From contig NZ_FZOI01000001.1 of assembly GCF_900188385.1 (NCBI RefSeq), forward strand, positions 1,116,001 through 1,180,000: 64,000 nucleotides of DNA, given 5' to 3'. The notes beneath the pieces are model-generated. The model had not been told where the DNA came from and did not search any database. It worked only from the letters and a program-made list of their open reading frames with translations. A program made the position numbers and the translations under genes. The stretch is from Azospirillum sp. RU38E. GTDB lineage: Bacteria; Pseudomonadota; Alphaproteobacteria; Azospirillales; Azospirillaceae. Below, in pieces: positions 47,165 to 56,094 of this stretch (position 1 is its first letter; the number at the start of each line of letters is the position of its first letter).

Positions 47165-49261
47165 ATGCTGTTGCGGCTGGTGCTGTTCCTGATGCTTGTG
47201 CTGTTCGCCGCCCCGGCCCCCGCCGCCGCGCTGACGGAGGAGGAACTGGCCCGTCTGCTGCCCGATGGTTATAGCCTGGGGGAAAAGGAAAAGACGGTGC
47301 CGGCCTGGCCGCTGATCAAGGCCGGCATGGTGGCGGGGTATATTTTTGAAACCGGATCGCTGACGTCCATTCCCGGCTTTTCCGGCACGCCTATGAACCT
47401 GCTGGTGGCGATGGATGATGCCGGCCGCTTCCTGGATGTGCAGATATTGTCCCAGCATGAACCGGTCTTTGTCGATGGGTTGGGGCCGCAACCCTTCGCG
47501 GATTTCCTGACGCAATATCGCGGCCTTACCATCCGGCAGAATATCAAGATCGGCAGCCAGTACGGCACCTCCGACAGGGCGGGCAGCAGTTCGGTCACCC
47601 TGGATGGGGTGGCCAAGGCGACGGCCAGCCTGCGCATTGCCAACCTGACCATTCTGGGGGCCGCCACCAAGGTGGCGCAGGCCAAGATGGCGGCCCTGGC
47701 ACCGAAGCCGAAATCCATCCCGCGTCCGGAGATGGACCAGATCATGGGCTGGGATGCCCTGGTCGCCAGCGGTTACGTCCGCCGCCTTAGCCTGACCAAC
47801 GCCATGGTTGAACAGGCATTCCAGGGCACCCCCTTTGCTGGCCTGGATGCGGCGGGGCTGGCCGATCCGCAGGGGATTTTCATCGACCTCTGGGTCGCCT
47901 ATCTGAACGTGCCTGCCATCGGCCGTTCCCTGCTGGGGGAGGCGCAGTATGTCCAGGTGATGGACCGGCTGCAGCCAGGGGAAGAGGTGCTGCTGGTGCT
48001 GTCCAGCGGGCGTTATTCCTATACCGGGCCGGATTTCGTGCCGGCCACGGTGCCGGACCGGCTGGCCGTCACCCAAGCAGGCTTTCCGGTCAATATCCGC
48101 GACATGGTGCATGATTATGTGCTGCCCGCCGGCCTGCCGACGGTGGATGAGGTGCGGTTGTTCCGCGTCGATGGTTCCGCCGCCTTCGATCCGGCCAGCC
48201 CCTGGACCCTGTCACTGCGCACGGTGCGGGAAAAGGGCCTGATCCTGCCCGACCGGCAGATGCGCGATTTCACAACGAATTATGCGCTGCCGGCCAGCCT
48301 GTTCACTGCCCCGGTGATGGTGGAAACTCCGCCGGAATGGCTCCTGGCCTGGGGCAGCCGTCTGCCGGAACTGGCCATTCTGGGGCTGATGCTGCTGGGG
48401 CTGACGGCGGGACTGATCGCGCAGACCCGCCTGTCCCGGCGCGAACGGCAGTTCTATTGGACGCGCATGGGCTTTCTGGCGGCAACGCTGGGCTTTATCG
48501 GCATCCAGGCCCAGGGCCAGCTCTCCATCGTCACTGTGCAAGGCGTGGTGAAGGGGGCGGTGAACGGCATGGATTTCAGCTTCCTGCTCTATGATCCGGT
48601 GTCACTGCTGCTTTGGGCCTATGTCGCGGTCACCGCCATCATCTGGGGGCGGGGCACGTTCTGCGGCTGGCTCTGCCCCTTCGGCGCGCTGCAGGAATTT
48701 GCCGATGCGCTGGGCCGGCTGCTGCGGCTGCGGCGTATCCGGGTGCCGGGCTGGCTGGATCAGCGGCTGGTGCTGGTGAAATATGCCGTGCTGGCGCTGC
48801 TGCTGGTCACGGCCCTGGTTCTGCCGGGGGAGGCGGAGAAAGCGGCAGAGGTGGAACCGTTCAAAACCGCCATCACGCTGGGGTTCGTCCGCGATCTGCC
48901 CTTCGTGCTCTATGCCGGGTTCTGGCTGCTGCTGGGGCTGGTGATGTTCAAGCCTTTCTGCCGCTATCTCTGCCCGCTGGGTGCCTTTCTGGCACTGGCC
49001 GGCCGGTTGCGCCTGCTGGACTGGATACCCAGGCGGCCGGCCTGCGGCAGCCCGTGCCAGCTTTGCACCAGCCGCTGCCGGTACAAGGCCATCCGGCGGG
49101 ATGGCTCCATCCGCTATGACGAATGTTTCCAGTGCCTGGATTGCGTCGGCATCTATGCCGACAAGGGGCGCTGCGTGCCGCTGGTGGTGGCGGCACGTCA
49201 TGGGGAAGGGGCCGCAGCCCGCATCCAGCCCAGAAAGGGGAGCGGTCACCATGCCGCCTGA
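47165..49261 (+). CDS. NosR/NirI-like flavo-iron-sulfur membrane protein
   Basis: 698 aa. Signal peptide (about 1-22), periplasmic FMN-binding domain (about 50-160) with DGVAKATAS (residues 147-155) around Thr153 as the likely covalent-FMN site. Five to six membrane helices follow (about 400-625), carrying two NosR-type cysteine motifs, CGWLCPFGALQEF and CRYLCPLGAF. The C-terminus has cluster-binding CGSPCQLCTSRC and CFQCLDCV. NosR is needed for nosZ expression and electron supply to N2O reductase, but no nosZ is in this window. It overlaps apbE by 11 nt. ATG 47165 follows GGAGG and starts the signal peptide. Confidence 0.92.
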   Translation: MLLRLVLFLMLVLFAAPAPAAALTEEELARLLPDGYSLGEKEKTVPAWPLIKAGMVAGYIFETGSLTSIPGFSGTPMNLLVAMDDAGRFLDVQILSQHEPVFVDGLGPQPFADFLTQYRGLTIRQNIKIGSQYGTSDRAGSSSVTLDGVAKATASLRIANLTILGAATKVAQAKMAALAPKPKSIPRPEMDQIMGWDALVASGYVRRLSLTNAMVEQAFQGTPFAGLDAAGLADPQGIFIDLWVAYLNVPAIGRSLLGEAQYVQVMDRLQPGEEVLLVLSSGRYSYTGPDFVPATVPDRLAVTQAGFPVNIRDMVHDYVLPAGLPTVDEVRLFRVDGSAAFDPASPWTLSLRTVREKGLILPDRQMRDFTTNYALPASLFTAPVMVETPPEWLLAWGSRLPELAILGLMLLGLTAGLIAQTRLSRRERQFYWTRMGFLAATLGFIGIQAQGQLSIVTVQGVVKGAVNGMDFSFLLYDPVSLLLWAYVAVTAIIWGRGTFCGWLCPFGALQEFADALGRLLRLRRIRVPGWLDQRLVLVKYAVLALLLVTALVLPGEAEKAAEVEPFKTAITLGFVRDLPFVLYAGFWLLLGLVMFKPFCRYLCPLGAFLALAGRLRLLDWIPRRPACGSPCQLCTSRCRYKAIRRDGSIRYDECFQCLDCVGIYADKGRCVPLVVAARHGEGAAARIQPRKGSGHHAA

Positions 49262-50189
49262 AACCATGCCGCTGCCCAGCCGCCGCCGGGTGTTGCGCCT
49301 GTCCGCCCTGGCCCTGGCGGGCAGTGCGCTCGCCCTCTGGCCCCGCCGACCACCGCCGGTGACATGGCAGGGCCAGGCCATGGGCGGCCCCGCCAGCTTG
49401 ACCCTGCATGGGGTGGAGGAAGGGGCGGCCCGGGCGCTGATCGGCCATGTTGTCCGGTTGATCAGCGCCCTGGAGGGGCTGTTCAGCCTGCATCGGCCGG
49501 ACAGTCTGTTGTCCCGCCTGAACCGGGAAGGGGAATTGGCTGATCCGCCCGCCGCCTTCACCGATCTGCTGCGCCAGGCCCTGGCCCTGTCAGCCGCCAC
49601 CGCTGGCGCCTTTGATCCCACGGTCCAGCCGCTCTGGCAATTCTACCGGGATGGGGCGGTTGATTTTGGGGCGGTACGGCAGGCGGTCGGCTGGCAGCGG
49701 GTGGAGGTTCGGCGCGACCGGGTACGGCTGCCACCGGGTATGGCGCTGACCCTGAACGGGATTGCCCAGGGCTATATCACTGACCGGGTGACCGATCTGC
49801 TGCTGGCCCACGGTATCGGGCATATGCTGGTGGATATGGGGGAACCGCGCGGTATCGGCCGGCGTGATGACGGGCGGGAATGGCAGTTGGGGGTGGCCGA
49901 TCCGGTTGATGCCGCGCGGATCGCCACCCACATTCCCGTTTCCGGCCGGGCCGTCGCCACCTCTGCCCCGCGCGGCAGCCTGATCGATGCGGCTGGCCGT
50001 TATGGCCATATCCTGGACCCGGCAACCGGGCTTCCGGCCGATCGCTGGCGGCAGGTCAGCGTCGCCGCATCCACGGCCACCCTGGCCGATGCCCTCTCCA
50101 CCGCCATTGCCGCCAGCGATCCGGCCCGCGCCCAATCCCTGCTGGCCGCCGGGGGCGGGCAGGCGATTGTGGCGGGGTGGCGGGTGTAA
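49251..50189 (+). CDS. apbE: ApbE/NosX-like FAD:protein FMN transferase
   Basis: 312 aa. N-terminal twin-arginine-like signal SRRRVLRLSALALAGSALAL, then ApbE domain: MGGPASLTLHG, FDPTVQPLWQFY, LNGIAQGYITDRV and the flavin-binding LVDMGEPRGIG. The C-terminal HILDPATGLPADRWRQVSVAASTATLADALSTAI is followed by the family end. ApbE transfers FMN from FAD onto Thr/Ser of periplasmic flavoproteins. The overlapping NosR-like protein carries such a site, so it is the probable client. GGGGAG lies before ATG 49251; ATG 49266 is an alternative. Confidence 0.94.
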   Translation: MPPETMPLPSRRRVLRLSALALAGSALALWPRRPPPVTWQGQAMGGPASLTLHGVEEGAARALIGHVVRLISALEGLFSLHRPDSLLSRLNREGELADPPAAFTDLLRQALALSAATAGAFDPTVQPLWQFYRDGAVDFGAVRQAVGWQRVEVRRDRVRLPPGMALTLNGIAQGYITDRVTDLLLAHGIGHMLVDMGEPRGIGRRDDGREWQLGVADPVDAARIATHIPVSGRAVATSAPRGSLIDAAGRYGHILDPATGLPADRWRQVSVAASTATLADALSTAIAASDPARAQSLLAAGGGQAIVAGWRV

Positions 50190-50192
50190 TCC

Positions 50193-50813
50193 CTAACCAC
50201 CCACCCGGCGCTGCACCGCCACGCGCACCAGATCGGCCGTGCGGCGCACGCCGAACCGGTTGCGCAGGCGGACCAGGGTATTGGCCACCGTCTTGTAACT
50301 GATGCCCAGACGGCGGCCGACATCATCCAGGTCGGCCGTATCGGCCAGCAGGTCCAGTATTTCCGCCTCCCGCTCCGTCAGGTCGGTTTCGCGGTTGGGC
50401 AGGGCCAGGGCGCGGGCAATATCGGCCGACAGCCAGCGGGCACCTCGCAATGCCGCCTCTGTTGCTTCCACCAGGGCTTCCGGCGCGTCGGACTTGGTGA
50501 CATAGGCGGCAGCACCCAGTTCAATACAACGGCTGGCAATGCCCGGCGTTTCATGCATGGACAGAACAACGACACGCCGCCCCGCCTCTGTCAGTTCCCG
50601 AACAAGGTCCAACCCGTTGGGCGTGCCCGGCAGGTTCAGGTCGGTGATCACCAGATCGGGATCATGGCGCTCCACCTGGGTTCGCGCGGCTTGCCCGTCG
50701 GCCGCTTCCACCACGCGGAAGCGGGACAGCGGTGGCTCCAGCAACTGGCGGCAGCCGCCGCGCACAATGGCATGGTCATCAACCACCAGGATCAGGGGGG
50801 CGGTTTCAGCCAT
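50193..50813 (-). CDS. NarL/FixJ-family response regulator
   Basis: 206 aa. Receiver with ILVVDDHAIVRGG, phospho-Asp in DLVITDLNLPG, Lys in AYVTKSDAPE; C-terminal LuxR-type helix-turn-helix LTEREAEILDLLADTADLDDVGRRLGISYKTVANTLVRL. Second gene of a kinase-regulator operon; it overlaps the kinase gene by 8 nt. The divergent TonB receptor gene is the nearest likely target. Confidence 0.93.
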   Translation of the reverse strand: MAETAPLILVVDDHAIVRGGCRQLLEPPLSRFRVVEAADGQAARTQVERHDPDLVITDLNLPGTPNGLDLVRELTEAGRRVVVLSMHETPGIASRCIELGAAAYVTKSDAPEALVEATEAALRGARWLSADIARALALPNRETDLTEREAEILDLLADTADLDDVGRRLGISYKTVANTLVRLRNRFGVRRTADLVRVAVQRRVGG

Positions 50814-52080
50814 GGCGGTGCAATCCTTCTGCTGTTGCGGCGGGGACGGGAATATGGGCTTCCACCAGGGTCTGCCCATCCGCCCCGCTGGTGATGCTGA
50901 ACCGGCCACCCAGGGCGCGGACGCGTTCCCGCATCCCGGTAATGCCGTGCCCCGGCAGCGCGTCCGGCTTCATGCCGCCGCCATCATCGCTGACCTGCAG
51001 GGTAATGCTGTCGGCCTGGCCCTGCACCCGCAGGCCGATCCGGCTGGGCTGGCCATGGCGCAGGGCGTTCAGGATTGCCTCATGCGCGATGCGGTACAGC
51101 GTCAGGTCGGCGGCCTCGCTGCGGGCGAAGGCCGACATGTCCAGATCAACGCTGAAGCTTGTCTGCGGATGCTGCCGCGCCAGCCCCGCCGTCAGATCGC
51201 GCAAGATGTCGGCTGCGTGCAGATGATCCAACCCCATCGGGCGCAACCGGTTGAGAATGCGGCGGGACAGGTCGCGGATGCCGGCGGCAGCATCGGCGAT
51301 GGCGCCAGCCCGGCCCGCCGCATCCCCCGGCGGTACCGGGCCGGTGGCGGCAGCGCGGCCAATGGCATGGGCATCCACGCGGATACCAAATAATAGCGGT
51401 CCCAACTCATCGTGCAGATCGCGCGCCAGTTGGGCCCGTTCCTGATCCTGCAGGGCAATCAGGCTGTGTGACAGGGCGGCATTCTCCGCCCGTGCCGCCA
51501 CCAGTTCCCGATCCAGCCGGGCGATCCGCTGACCGATGGCTGCCAGTTCCGGGATGGCAATGGCAGTTTCCGGCCCCGCCTGCTGCCCCTGGGCCAAACG
51601 GTCCAGCGCCAGGGCAAAGCCGTTCAGCGGTGCCAGCGCCCGCCCCACCAGAACCGACAGGGCCAGCAGCATCAACAGCAGCATGATGGCGGCCGTCACC
51701 GCCAGCACCACGGTGTCCGACCAGACCTCCGCCACCTCATCCGCCGGATCGGCGCGCAGCAGCCAGACACCACCCTCCACCGGCAGCAGAATATCGTCTG
51801 CCCCATTCCAGACCAGGGCGGCAAACCAGCCCGGCACCCCCGGATGGTGCCGTTCCACCGGGGGCAGGGGGCTGCCCTGCGGCACGAACTGGCGGGTGAC
51901 ATGGCGGACATGGGCGGGCAATGCCGCCCGGGGGGGCTCGGCCCGCGCCAGTTCCAGGGCGGCTTCCGTCTCCATCCGCACGGAAACGCGGGCACCCGCC
52001 ACGGTCACCGCCAGCCCGGCCAGGGCCGATAGGGCCGCCGCCAGCATCACCAGCAGAATGATCCGCCACCGCAGCGACAA
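50806..52080 (-). CDS. NarX-type sensor histidine kinase (HisKA_3)
   Basis: 424 aa inner-membrane kinase. TM1 about 5-28, a periplasmic domain of about 85 residues, TM2 about 120-142, HAMP-like segment, HisKA_3 with LARDLHDELGPLLFGI (phospho-His), and HATPase with YRIAHEAILNALRHG and SDDGGGM. TTG 52080 was chosen because GGAAGGGGGACGGC precedes it; TTG 52101 is also in frame, and there is no ATG near. Divergent from the TonB receptor. Kinases of this type control methanol/alcohol PQQ dehydrogenases in other bacteria, but the signal here is unknown. Confidence 0.92.
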   Translation of the reverse strand: MSLRWRIILLVMLAAALSALAGLAVTVAGARVSVRMETEAALELARAEPPRAALPAHVRHVTRQFVPQGSPLPPVERHHPGVPGWFAALVWNGADDILLPVEGGVWLLRADPADEVAEVWSDTVVLAVTAAIMLLLMLLALSVLVGRALAPLNGFALALDRLAQGQQAGPETAIAIPELAAIGQRIARLDRELVAARAENAALSHSLIALQDQERAQLARDLHDELGPLLFGIRVDAHAIGRAAATGPVPPGDAAGRAGAIADAAAGIRDLSRRILNRLRPMGLDHLHAADILRDLTAGLARQHPQTSFSVDLDMSAFARSEAADLTLYRIAHEAILNALRHGQPSRIGLRVQGQADSITLQVSDDGGGMKPDALPGHGITGMRERVRALGGRFSITSGADGQTLVEAHIPVPAATAEGLHRHG

Positions 52081-52162
52081 GCCGTCCCCCTTCCCGTCCA
52101 ACGGGCGTGAAAGTTCAGCTTAGACCGAGCTGGGCCACCCCGGCCATAGGGCGAAGGTATCA

Positions 52163-52213
52163 GGATAAATATCCCGTCAATTCCGGGATAAATGACTGAC
52201 CCGATGGTACAAT
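52163..52213. promoter_or_regulatory. Operator/promoter region between the kinase and TonB receptor genes
   Basis: Inverted repeat TATCCCG-TCAATTC-CGGGATA (52170-52190), with direct repeats GGATAAAT at 52163-52170 and 52186-52193. A TACAAT -10 box lies at 52208-52213 pointing to the TonB gene, with no good -35, as expected for an activated promoter. Confidence 0.65.
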
Positions 52214-52276
52214 TGTCCGGATCGACCCTGGCGCGGCCCAATGGGGTCAACAAAGACCGTTCCAGGGAAGAACCCC

Positions 52277-54544
52277 ATGCGCCGCCCGCCGCTATTCTGG
52301 CTGCTGACCAGCAGCCTGCTGACCCCTGCCGCCCTGGCCCAGCCGCAGGAACAGGCCGAGGAGGTGATTGTCATTGGCCTTGCCGGCGGCCAGGAAGGGG
52401 TGCCGCTGGACCGGTTGCCGGCCAGCGGCCACCGCCTGGACAGCGCCACGATGAACCGGCCGGGCACCGTGACGGCAACGGAGGGGCTGCAGCGCCGGCT
52501 GGGATCGGTCAGCAGCATCGACAGTCTGGGGAATGTCTGGCAGCAGGGCGTGGCCCTGCGCGGTTTCACCGCCGCCCCTGCCTTGGGTGAACCGCAGGGG
52601 GTGGCCGTCTATCAGGACGGGATGCGCGTCAACGAGGCCTTTGGCGATGTGGTGCAGTGGGATTTGCTGCCGGCCTTCGCCATCGACCATGCCCAGGTGA
52701 TCGCCGGTTCCAACCCCACCTTTGGCCCCAACGGGCTGGGTGGATCGGTGCTGCTGTCCATGAAGGACGGGTTCAGCTTTCAGGGCACGGAAGCTGAGGT
52801 TGCTGCCGGATCGGATGGTTTCCTCTCCCTGACCGCCCAGACGGGCGGGACGGAGGGGAAGACGGGCTATTATCTGGGCCTGTCGCACGGGCGGGATGAT
52901 GGTTGGCGGGATTTCTCCCCCAGCCGGCTGACCCGGGCCTATGGCGATGTGCTGTACCGGCCGGATGGCGGTGGCGAACTGGGCCTTTCCATCACCGCTG
53001 CGACATCGGAACTGACGGGCAATGGCGCGGCACCCGGCGATCTGCTGACGCAGGATCGCCGGGCCGTCTTCACCCATCCTGACCGCACGGATAGCGACCT
53101 GCTGGCGCTTTCCCTGCGGGGGGAGATGATGGCCGGGCAGGGCTGGACCCTGCGGGCCGCCGCGCATTGGCGCCATCTGAAACGCCGGACGGCCAATGGC
53201 GACCAGGGCAGTTTTGAACTGTGCGGCAGCGGCCTTTGTGTGGAGGAGGGTGACGATCTGGAACCGGTTATCGGCGCTGATGGCAGGCCGGTTGGCGGGT
53301 TGACCGAGGAGCCCGATGCCGTCTTCAACCGCACCCGGACCCGCACCGACGGCCAGGGGCTCAGCCTGCAGGCGCGGCACGCCGGCGCGCCGGGCGGTCT
53401 GGAGAATATCCTGATCCTGGGGGCAACGCTGGACCATGCCAGCACCCGCTATGGCAGCGGTACCGAGCTTGGGCAACTGGACGCCACACGCGGGGTGGAA
53501 AGCCTGGGGATTGCCATCGGGAATGATGAATTCAATGTCGGGCTGAAAACCCGGTCCTGGATGCTGGGGGCCAGCCTGTCCGACACGCTGTCGCTGGCGC
53601 CCGATCTGCATCTGACCGGGGCCTTGCGGCTGACCCATGCCGATCTGCGCCTGCGGGACCAGTTGGGCAGCGATCTGGACGGTGACCATACCTATACCGC
53701 GCTTAACCCCGGCATGGGGCTGGCCTGGAATCCCCAGCCGGGGACGGTGCTCTATGCCAGCGTCAATGAGAATAACCGCATCCCCACGCCGGCTGAGCTG
53801 TCCTGTGCCGACCCGAAACGCCCCTGCCGCTTCCCGAATGCCTTTTTGGCCGATCCGCCACTGGATGATGTGCGATCCCGCACCTGGGAGGCGGGGGCCA
53901 GGGGGAAATGGGCAGATGGACAGGTGGAATGGTCGCTGGCGGCCTTTCGCACCGACAACCGGGACGACATCATCTTCATTTCCGCCGGTCCCGTCATCGG
54001 CACCGGCTATTTCGGCAATGTCGGCCGCACCCGGCGCCAGGGGCTGGAGGCCGGATTATCGGGCAGCCAGGGGCCGGTTTCCTGGTTCATCGATTATGCG
54101 CTGGTGAAGGCCAGCTTCCGCAGCCCGCTGTCGATCCAGGCCCCGTATAATCCGCAGGCGGAGGCCGATGGCGACATCGCCGTCAGCCCAGGCGACCGCA
54201 TCCCCGGCATTCCCCAGCACAGCCTGAAGATCGGCGCCGATCTGGCGTTGGGCAGGGCCTTGGTGCTGGGGGCGGAGATGCACTATTCCTCCAGCCGTTT
54301 TCTGCGTGGGGATGAGGTGAACCTGACGCGACCGCTGGGCGGTTTCGCCTTGTTCAACCTGTCGGCCCGTTATCAATTGATCGAGGGTGTCACCCTGAAT
54401 GGCCGGATCGATAATGTGTTCGACCATCGCTATGCCACCTTCGGTATTTATGGGGATGCCGGGGAACTGGGCTTTGATGATCCGCGTTTTCTGTCAACCG
54501 GCGCACCCCGCCGTTTCATCGCGGGCCTGTCCGCCCGGTTCTGA
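52277..54544 (+). CDS. TonB-dependent outer-membrane receptor
   Basis: 755 aa. Signal peptide to about residue 22, short TonB-box-like EEVIVIG, plug domain with LGNVWQQGVALRGFTAAPALGEPQGVAVYQDGMRVNEAFGDVVQWDLLPAFAIDHAQVIAGSNPTFGPNGLGG (residues about 85-160), then a 22-strand barrel ending in RFIAGLSARF with a terminal Phe. It imports a metal complex or other large ligand; sequence alone does not name it. Near a lanthanide-type dehydrogenase and a two-component system, a metallophore receptor is plausible but unproven. ATG 52277 begins the signal peptide with AGGGA upstream. Confidence 0.93.
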   Translation: MRRPPLFWLLTSSLLTPAALAQPQEQAEEVIVIGLAGGQEGVPLDRLPASGHRLDSATMNRPGTVTATEGLQRRLGSVSSIDSLGNVWQQGVALRGFTAAPALGEPQGVAVYQDGMRVNEAFGDVVQWDLLPAFAIDHAQVIAGSNPTFGPNGLGGSVLLSMKDGFSFQGTEAEVAAGSDGFLSLTAQTGGTEGKTGYYLGLSHGRDDGWRDFSPSRLTRAYGDVLYRPDGGGELGLSITAATSELTGNGAAPGDLLTQDRRAVFTHPDRTDSDLLALSLRGEMMAGQGWTLRAAAHWRHLKRRTANGDQGSFELCGSGLCVEEGDDLEPVIGADGRPVGGLTEEPDAVFNRTRTRTDGQGLSLQARHAGAPGGLENILILGATLDHASTRYGSGTELGQLDATRGVESLGIAIGNDEFNVGLKTRSWMLGASLSDTLSLAPDLHLTGALRLTHADLRLRDQLGSDLDGDHTYTALNPGMGLAWNPQPGTVLYASVNENNRIPTPAELSCADPKRPCRFPNAFLADPPLDDVRSRTWEAGARGKWADGQVEWSLAAFRTDNRDDIIFISAGPVIGTGYFGNVGRTRRQGLEAGLSGSQGPVSWFIDYALVKASFRSPLSIQAPYNPQAEADGDIAVSPGDRIPGIPQHSLKIGADLALGRALVLGAEMHYSSSRFLRGDEVNLTRPLGGFALFNLSARYQLIEGVTLNGRIDNVFDHRYATFGIYGDAGELGFDDPRFLSTGAPRRFIAGLSARF

Positions 54545-54553
54545 TCCACGGGT

Positions 54554-55414
54554 TTAGTGCCCCCCGGTCACACCGGGGGCGGCAAGGGCGGCGCGGACGC
54601 TGGCGGCAATGGCATTGATCGCCCTGGTCCGTGCCTGGCCCGTGGCGCGGCCCAGAAGGATGATATCGGACGCAGGAAGCCGGGGAAGACCCAGCAATGG
54701 CCCGACATCCTGGCTGGCGGCCCCGAACCGCCCCATGGGCGCAATTCCAAATCCTGCGGAAAGCCCAGCCAGCAAGGCACTGCTGCTGCCGGCCACGAAG
54801 CTTTCGTAACAGGGGATACCGGCCTTGCCCAGGGCCCGTATCGCCAGGGCGCGCACGCCGCAAGGTTCCCCCAATGACGCGATGGGCAAGGGTGAGGTGC
54901 CGGCAAGCAGCGTGGGATCGCCGCACCAGATCAAGGGCTCGCTGCCCAACACCTCCCCATCATTGCCGCCAGCCTCACGGCGGATGATGATGGTGTCCAA
55001 CTCCCCCTGTTCGAAGGCCGTTCGCAGGGACTGGGACAATGATACCCGCAGTTCCAGCCGAATATCTGCCGGCAGGATTGCCCGCAACCGTCGCAGCAGC
55101 GGGCCGGACGCGGCCCCCATCACATGGTCGCTGATGCCCAGGCGCAGATGCAGGGCCGGACCGTCCTTGAAGCGCAGTGTCGCATCATGGGCGGCCAGCA
55201 GGGCCCGCGCCCGTTCCAGGAAGACCACCCCATCCGCTGTGGGCCGCACGAAGCGGGGCGAACGCTCCAGCAATTGGGTTCCCAACTGCGCCTCCAAGGC
55301 CTTCAGCCGTTGACTGACCACCGGCTGCACGGTTCCCACCGCCTCAGCCGCCCGCGTCAAGCCACCCAGATCCACCGTCAACACGAAAAGCTGCACCGAT
55401 TCAAGGTCGAGCAT
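54554..55414 (-). CDS. LysR-family transcriptional regulator
   Basis: 286 aa. N-terminal winged helix: MLDLESVQLFVLTVDLGGLTRAAEAVGTVQPVVSQRLKALEAQLGTQLLER. The effector domain follows, including LGISDHVMGAASGPLL and IIIRREAGGNDGEVL. Divergent from a tautomerase gene 109 bp away with an inverted repeat between, the usual LysR-target layout. Convergent with the TonB receptor, stops 9 nt apart. Confidence 0.95.
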   Translation of the reverse strand: MLDLESVQLFVLTVDLGGLTRAAEAVGTVQPVVSQRLKALEAQLGTQLLERSPRFVRPTADGVVFLERARALLAAHDATLRFKDGPALHLRLGISDHVMGAASGPLLRRLRAILPADIRLELRVSLSQSLRTAFEQGELDTIIIRREAGGNDGEVLGSEPLIWCGDPTLLAGTSPLPIASLGEPCGVRALAIRALGKAGIPCYESFVAGSSSALLAGLSAGFGIAPMGRFGAASQDVGPLLGLPRLPASDIILLGRATGQARTRAINAIAASVRAALAAPGVTGGH

Positions 55415-55453
55415 CGGATAACCATTAAAATTTGCGATCTTGATTATTGTAAA

Positions 55454-55474
55454 TCATATCATTCCAGTATGATG
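55454..55474. promoter_or_regulatory. LysR-type operator candidate
   Basis: Inverted repeat ATCATA-N9-TATGAT in the lysR/tautomerase intergenic region, 40 bp from the lysR start. Arm spacing suits a LysR dimer, although the arms are short and A+T-rich. Confidence 0.5.
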
Positions 55475-55523
55475 GGTGTCGCGCCATAATCTCGCCATCA
55501 CCAAGGAGAAATGGGAGCAAGCG

Positions 55524-55940
55524 ATGCCAATGATCACCATTCGTTATGTGGAGCCGGCAACCGGGGGCCCCGATCATCGGGCCGCCATTGCCGGGGCTGC
55601 GGCCGGTTGGGCTGCCGAGCATCTGGGCAAGGATAAGGGCGTTACCGCTGTTTTGGTGGAGCCGGCGGATCCCGCCGGCTGGTACATTGCCGGCCAGCGG
55701 CCGACAGATGCCGGCCTTGCTGCCTTCTGGCTGGATATCAAGATAACCGCCGGCACCAATCTCAAGGCAGAAACGGCGCGCTTCGTGCGGGCGGCCTTTG
55801 CCGGCATGGCGGAATTGCTGGGGCCGCTGCATCCGGAAAGCTATGTGCTGGTCCATGCCGTCGATGGACATGCCTATGGCTATGGTGGCTTGACCCAGGA
55901 ACAGCGCTGGGCAGCGTCGCAGGTGAATACCAGCGCATGA
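55524..55940 (+). CDS. Tautomerase-superfamily protein
   Basis: 138 aa. Pro2 follows the initiator Met (MPMITIRYVEP), as needed for the N-terminal Pro catalysis of 4-oxalocrotonate tautomerase/MIF-like enzymes. It has two beta-alpha-beta halves (second begins FWLDIKITAGTNLKAETARFVRAAFAGMAELLG), so it is a fused dimer like the long 4-OT/DmpI-type members. The C-terminus has YGYGGLTQEQRW. ATG 55524 was chosen since it exposes Pro; the frame open to 55476 would destroy that. Regulated, by layout, by the divergent LysR protein. Confidence 0.85.
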   Translation: MPMITIRYVEPATGGPDHRAAIAGAAAGWAAEHLGKDKGVTAVLVEPADPAGWYIAGQRPTDAGLAAFWLDIKITAGTNLKAETARFVRAAFAGMAELLGPLHPESYVLVHAVDGHAYGYGGLTQEQRWAASQVNTSA

Positions 55941-56094
55941 GTAACGCGGCATCGGCGCGGCGGGCGGGGGGCAGGTCCACGCCCGCCGCAAGCGCCACAG
56001 ACTGGACAGCCGCACCCGGAACAGCCTAACTAGCGACCAAAGAAAAACAATCCGCAAAGACCCTCCGTTACGGTTGCTGGGAGCAAGTTAGGAA

